Source: Nocardioides sp. Iso805N (GTDB taxonomy: Bacteria > Actinomycetota > Actinomycetes > Propionibacteriales > Nocardioidaceae). From it: a DNA stretch of 64,000 nt. Made by a program: the position numbers and the translations under genes. Within the stretch, counting starts at the first letter, position 1. Every line of letters starts with the position of its first letter. This document shows positions 60,891-64,000 of this stretch, in pieces. The stretch lies in NCBI RefSeq assembly GCF_000364605.1, contig NZ_KB822575.1, positions 234,237-298,236 on the forward strand. Reading direction: 5' to 3'. The notes beneath the pieces were generated by a model. It was not told the DNA's origin. It saw nothing but the letters and a program-made list of their open reading frames with translations, and did no database searches.

Positions 60891-61868
60891 ATGACGTGGC
60901 TGGTCACCGGAGGCGCTGGATACATCGGTTCGCATGTGGTAGCGGCCCTGAAAGAGGCAGGGATGGCGCCGGTCGTCATCGACGACCTCTCCTCGGGCTT
61001 CCGCCGGTTCGTGCCCGACGACGTCCCTCTCATCGAGGCGACCCTGCTCGACCGCGACGCCGTCGAGCGCACCCTGCGCGAGCACAAGGTAGAGGGCGTC
61101 ATCCACCTGGCCGGATTCAAGTACGCCGGGGTCTCGGTGCAGCGCCCGCTGCACACCTACGCCCAGAACGTCCAGGGCACGGCCACCCTGCTCGAGGCGA
61201 TGCAGGCCACCGAGGTCGACAACCTGGTCTTCTCCAGCAGCGCCGCCACCTTCGGCACACCCGACGTCGACCTGGTCACCGAGCAGACCCCGACCAACCC
61301 CGAGAGCCCCTACGGCGAGAGCAAGTTGATCGGCGAGTGGCTGATCGCCGACGTCGCCCGCGCCCACGGCCTCAAGCACACCAGCCTGCGCTACTTCAAC
61401 GTGGTCGGCTCCGGCTCGCCGGAGCTCTACGACACCAGCCCGCACAACCTCTTCCCGCTCGTCTTCGACGCTCTCGCCAAGGGCGAGACGCCGCGGATCA
61501 ACGGCGACGACTACCCCACCCCGGACGGCACCTGCGTGCGCGACTACGTGCACGTGGCCGACCTGGCCCACTCCCACGTCGTCGCCGCCCGCCGGCTCCT
61601 GGCCGGAGAGACCCTGGAGCCGGTCTACAACCTGGGCTCGGGCGAGGGGGTCAGCGTGCGTCAGATCATGGACACGATCCGCGAGGTGACAGGCATCGAC
61701 TTCACGCCCACGATCAGCCCGCGGCGCCCCGGCGACCCGGCCCGGATCGTGGCGACCGGCGAGCTGGCGACCCGCGACCTGGACTGGCGGATGCGGCACG
61801 ACCTGCGCTCGATGGTCGCCACCGCCTGGGAGGCACGGCAGCACGCGGGCGCCGACTTCCCGGCCTGA
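60891..61868 (+). CDS. galE: UDP-glucose 4-epimerase
   Basis: The 325-residue SDR epimerase interconverts UDP-glucose and UDP-galactose. It has WLVTGGAGYIGSHVVAAL, VFSSSAATFGTPD (Ser), ESPYGESKLIGEWLI (YxxxK) and LRYFNVVGSGSPEL. A TAGGAT box 6 bp before the ATG suggests a leaderless message. It is divergent from the amidase. The cupin gene follows 41 bp later, probably in the same unit. Confidence 0.94.
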   Translation: MTWLVTGGAGYIGSHVVAALKEAGMAPVVIDDLSSGFRRFVPDDVPLIEATLLDRDAVERTLREHKVEGVIHLAGFKYAGVSVQRPLHTYAQNVQGTATLLEAMQATEVDNLVFSSSAATFGTPDVDLVTEQTPTNPESPYGESKLIGEWLIADVARAHGLKHTSLRYFNVVGSGSPELYDTSPHNLFPLVFDALAKGETPRINGDDYPTPDGTCVRDYVHVADLAHSHVVAARRLLAGETLEPVYNLGSGEGVSVRQIMDTIREVTGIDFTPTISPRRPGDPARIVATGELATRDLDWRMRHDLRSMVATAWEARQHAGADFPA

Positions 61869-61909
61869 GACCATGACCCCCGACAACCACCGCACAGGGA
61901 GCGAGCACG

Positions 61910-62260
61910 ATGATCGGTGAGTCTGACACCCGCCCCTGGGGCAGCTGGCACATCCTCGACGAGGGTGACGGCTTCAAGGTGAAGCGCCTGGAGGTGCTGC
62001 CGCACTCGCGGCTGTCCTACCAGACCCACGCGCACCGCTCCGAGCACTGGGTCGTCGTCACCGGCAGGGCGTCCTCGATCATCGAGGGTCAGACGGTCGT
62101 CAGCGGTCCGGGCGAGTGCGTCGACATCCCGATCGGCATGCCGCACCGGATCGTCAACGCGGAGGACGAGCTGCTGGTGATCATCGAGGTCCAGCGCGGC
62201 GACTACTGCGGCGAGGACGACATCGTCCGGCTCGAGGACGACTACGGCCGGCAGGCCTGA
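61910..62260 (+). CDS. Mannose-6-phosphate isomerase type II-like cupin
   Basis: The 116-residue single cupin resembles the C-terminal isomerase domain of bifunctional mannose-1-phosphate guanylyltransferases: RPWGSWHILDEGDGFKVKRLEVLPH, LSYQTHAHRSEHWVVVTGRA (metal-binding His/Glu) and PIGMPHRIVN. It may isomerise or bind a sugar phosphate. It follows galE on the same strand. Confidence 0.87.
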   Translation: MIGESDTRPWGSWHILDEGDGFKVKRLEVLPHSRLSYQTHAHRSEHWVVVTGRASSIIEGQTVVSGPGECVDIPIGMPHRIVNAEDELLVIIEVQRGDYCGEDDIVRLEDDYGRQA

Positions 62261-62293
62261 GCGACGCGCTGCTTACGTCGAGCGCCGTCGCCC

Positions 62294-62578
62294 TCAGCGG
62301 CGACGCAACGAGCTGAGCGCCGGGCGCACGTCGGCCAAGAACACCAGTGCCGCGATCAACATCGCCAGCGAGATCAGCATCCCGCCCACCGGCACGAACT
62401 GCAGCAGCAGCGCGATGCCGAGCACGATGCCCCACCCCTGCTTGGACCACTTGCCCGCTGCGCGGTAGGCCTCGGCCGGGTAGGTCAAGCAGCTGACGAA
62501 GGCGAAGATGACGACGGCCAGCATGGCCAGATCGACCAGCAACATGATCGTGTTCTGGACCGCGAAGATGCCTCCCAT
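62294..62578 (-). CDS. DUF2516 membrane protein
   Basis: The 94-residue protein has three membrane segments (TIMLLVDLAMLAVVIFAFVSC, GIVLGIALLLQFVPVGG, ISLAMLIAALVFLADV), matching DUF2516. A TACGAT box lies 6 bp before the ATG at 62578. In mycobacteria the same gene (Rv0476) follows hbhA, as it follows the lysine-rich gene here. Function unknown. Confidence 0.85.
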   Translation of the reverse strand: MGGIFAVQNTIMLLVDLAMLAVVIFAFVSCLTYPAEAYRAAGKWSKQGWGIVLGIALLLQFVPVGGMLISLAMLIAALVFLADVRPALSSLRRR

Positions 62579-62602
62579 GCCGCCATCGTAGTCGGGAACG
62601 CA

Positions 62603-62638
62603 GCGAGGCCCCGCAAGCATCCGCTTGCGGGGCCTCGC
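62603..62638 (-). terminator. Terminator of the lysine-rich protein gene
   Basis: A perfect 16-bp stem (GCGAGGCCCCGCAAGC and its complement) with an ATCC loop, 16 bp past the stop codon at 62654. Confidence 0.85.
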
Positions 62639-62653
62639 CGTACGAGAGCCGGG

Positions 62654-63088
62654 TCAGGCCTTCTTGGCGGCCGGAGCCTTCTTCGCCGGGGCCTTCTTCG
62701 CGGGGGCCTTCTTCGCCGGCGCCTTCTTGGCCGCCGTGGCGGCGGTCGAGGTGCTGGGCTTGCCGGCCGGGGCCTTCTTGGCCACCGACTTGGTCGCCGG
62801 AGCCTTCTTCGCGGCCGGCTTGGCCTCGACCTTCCGGCCGCGCAGCCTGGCCACGATCGCCTTGGCATCCAGCGAGGTGACCACGTGGGTGGCGTTGACC
62901 ACCTGGGTCTTGACGCCACCGACGGTCGGCAGCTCCAGCTTCTTGAGGTCAGCCAGCGTGGGCAGCTCGACCTTGGGCAGGTCCAGCTTCGGCAGCTCCA
63001 CCTTGCGGAGCTTGGACAGATCCACCTTGGGCAGCTTGGGCAGCTCCACCTTGGGGATATCGATCTTGGGCAGCTCGAGCTTCGGCAT
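62654..63088 (-). CDS. HBHA-like lysine-rich protein with N-terminal LPK-type repeats
   Basis: The 144-residue protein has two low-complexity parts. Residues 2-50 are short repeats of the type P-K-(V/L/I)-(D/E)-(L/I), for example PKLELPKIDIPKVELPKL. Residues 90-144 are histone H1-like Lys/Ala/Pro repeats (KKAPAKKAPAKKAP), as in heparin-binding haemagglutinin and HU-like tails. It lies at the hbhA position of the XRE-hbhA-DUF2516 trio known in mycobacteria, but the coiled-coil N-terminus of HBHA is replaced by the LPK repeats. DNA or polyanion binding is likely. ATG overlaps the XRE stop (TGATG). Confidence 0.8.
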   Translation of the reverse strand: MPKLELPKIDIPKVELPKLPKVDLSKLRKVELPKLDLPKVELPTLADLKKLELPTVGGVKTQVVNATHVVTSLDAKAIVARLRGRKVEAKPAAKKAPATKSVAKKAPAGKPSTSTAATAAKKAPAKKAPAKKAPAKKAPAAKKA

Positions 63089-63480
63089 CAGGAATCTCCT
63101 TGAGTCGTCTCCGCGTCATCGACACGGCTGTTGAGGGCGAGGAACGACGCATAGACATCGAGCAGGGAGCGCTTCTGTCGTTCCGTCAATCGGCTGTCCG
63201 CCAGCACGGCCAGCTCCACCGAGCTGCCGCGGTCCTCGTCGGGATCGAGGATCCCGGCCCGGACGTAGACCTGCTCGGCAGAGATCCGAAGAGCCTTGGC
63301 GATCTGCTGCAGGACCTCGGCCGAGGGTTTGCGCAGGCCGCGCTCGATCTGGCTCAGGTACGGATTGGACACGCCGGCCTGGTCGGCGAGCTGGCGCAGC
63401 GACAGCTGCGCTGCGACCCGCTGCTCCCGGAGGTACTCCCCCAGGGATTCGACGGTCTTGCCGACCCTGCTCTTGACCAT
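63088..63480 (-). CDS. XRE-family regulator (Rv0474-type)
   Basis: The 130-residue protein has an XRE HTH (LGEYLREQRVAAQLSLRQLADQAGVSNPYLSQIERGLRKPSAEVLQ) and a C-terminal helical tail that may dimerise. ATG at 63480 follows CACTAT at 7 bp; ATG 63489 is an alternative. A nested palindrome covers the promoter, suggesting autorepression. It is co-transcribed with the lysine-rich protein gene (one-base overlap). Confidence 0.88.
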   Translation of the reverse strand: MVKSRVGKTVESLGEYLREQRVAAQLSLRQLADQAGVSNPYLSQIERGLRKPSAEVLQQIAKALRISAEQVYVRAGILDPDEDRGSSVELAVLADSRLTERQKRSLLDVYASFLALNSRVDDAETTQGDS

Positions 63481-63490
63481 GCCTTCCATA

Positions 63491-63530
63491 GTGCTAACTC
63501 TTGCTAGCAAATAGCAAGCAGAGTTAGCAC
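63491..63530. promoter_or_regulatory. Nested palindromic operator at the XRE gene promoter
   Basis: Outer arms GTGCTAACTC (63491-63500) and GAGTTAGCAC (63521-63530); inner arms TTGCTA (63501-63506) and TAGCAA (63512-63517); TTGCTAGCAA is itself a palindrome. The site spans the promoter just upstream of the start codon. Confidence 0.7.
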
Positions 63531-63564
63531 GATCTTCGTCACACCATGTCGGTCGAGCTCGCGG

Positions 63565-64000
63565 TCAGCTCGCCACATCCGCCTCGACATGGTGCAGCAG
63601 AGGGCGCAGCTCGCCGACGACCACGCCGCCGCCGTACAGGAGGTGGCGGCCAGTCGCCGCGATCTCCTCGCCCTCGATGCCGAGGCGGGCGAGGGCCGCC
63701 GCCATCACCACGGGGCGGGCTCGGTCGCCACCGTCGTCGATCTTGAGCGCCACCGTGCGGCCGTCGGGCAGGGCGACCACGTAGACCGCCTCGGCGCCGA
63801 ACTTGCCGATGGCTCCCGGAATCGCGCACAGCAGCCGGTACTCGTCGCGCGTGGTCCCCGAGACCAGCTCGGGGTGACGACGGATCGCTTCGGCGACCCG
63901 CCAGGCGTCGCCGTCGGTGGCGGTCGCCAGCAGCTGGTAGGCACGGGCCAGGCCAACGAGCGACGTGGAGAGCAGCGGCGCGCCGCACCCGTCGACCGTG
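63565..64000 (-). CDS. L-asparaginase II family protein, C-terminal part
   Basis: Partial gene running off the right edge; 145 codons are present before the stop at 63565. The fragment TVDGCGAPLLSTSLVGLARAY, VSGTTRDEYRLLCAIPGAIGKFGAEAVYVVALPDGRTVALKIDDGGDRARPVV matches the asparaginase II family (Pfam PF06089), which hydrolyses asparagine. The N-terminus lies outside the window. Confidence 0.88.
   Translation of the reverse strand, partial: TVDGCGAPLLSTSLVGLARAYQLLATATDGDAWRVAEAIRRHPELVSGTTRDEYRLLCAIPGAIGKFGAEAVYVVALPDGRTVALKIDDGGDRARPVVMAAALARLGIEGEEIAATGRHLLYGGGVVVGELRPLLHHVEADVAS

Overview
The window is high-GC chromosomal DNA from an actinobacterium, most likely Nocardioides or a close relative in the Nocardioidaceae (inferred from gene content and codon use; no 16S rRNA gene is present). 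Lineage markers seen together are mshA (mycothiol), an F420-dependent glucose-6-phosphate dehydrogenase with two other F420-type oxidoreductases, CarD, SenX3-RegX3-PhoU, OtsA/OtsB trehalose synthesis, a solitary groL under CIRCE control, and an XRE / lysine-rich HBHA-like / DUF2516 trio. The window starts inside a secreted GH15-type glucodextranase/glucoamylase and ends inside an L-asparaginase II gene. There is no integrase, transposase, phage gene or CRISPR array, so this looks like core chromosome.

Layout. 1-9050: alpha-glucan hydrolase with a CRP/GlxR-type site, an SRPBCC protein, an FAD oxidoreductase, groL, GNAT, a nitronate monooxygenase, a LacI regulator and an SGNH hydrolase. 9100-17050: thrC behind an S-box (SAM-I type) riboswitch, otsB, a DUF3263/LytR_C pair, a Gfo/Idh/MocA oxidoreductase, an XRE-TPR regulator facing a 42-residue exported-looking peptide gene, a 6C-like RNA and otsA. 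17050-26550: LLM oxidoreductase, uracil-DNA glycosylase, DODA-type dioxygenase, aldo/keto reductase, pdxY, a hydrolase, tRNA-Thr(TGT), a GH13 enzyme, a DUF4032 protein and rlmB. 26530-34180: the rlmB-cysS-ispF-ispD-carD neighbourhood known from other actinobacteria, here interrupted by a molybdopterin oxidoreductase, an alpha-glucosidase, an orphan NirD-like protein and a second, degenerate IspD-like gene. 34380-46570: UbiA-like protein, lipoprotein, gpmA, phoU, senX3, a 24-codon coupling ORF, regX3, fgd, a CoA transferase, typA, a PPOX protein, a protealysin-like M4 protease with its emfourin-type inhibitor, and a racemase-like protein. 46680-52280: SDR, mshA-ybjN, a DMT exporter, MarR, a small alarmone synthetase and a ClpX-type zinc-finger/HTH protein. 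52340-64000: butyryl/isobutyryl-CoA genes (acyl-CoA dehydrogenase, 3-hydroxybutyryl-CoA dehydrogenase, icmF), a BtuF-like protein, enoyl-CoA hydratase, a RibD-like reductase, amidase, galE, a cupin, and the DUF2516/HBHA-like/XRE trio.

How the genes work together. Several carbohydrate genes (GH15, two GH13 enzymes, otsA/otsB, galE, gpmA) serve alpha-glucan, trehalose and sugar metabolism. fgd supplies reduced F420 to LLM and PPOX enzymes. icmF, the dehydrogenases and the hydratase form a coherent short-chain acyl-CoA route. PhoU, SenX3 and RegX3 form the phosphate regulon core, with a two-unit PHO box in their divergent promoter.

Striking non-coding features: two families of palindromic repeats found only at convergent gene junctions (7 of 7 copies); 22-bp tandem arrays on both sides of the BtuF-like gene; a REP-like palindrome inside icmF; many genes whose start codon lies 6-7 bp after a TANNNT -10 box, suggesting widespread leaderless transcription; and the XRE-TPR/peptide pair, the best candidate here for an undescribed signalling system.
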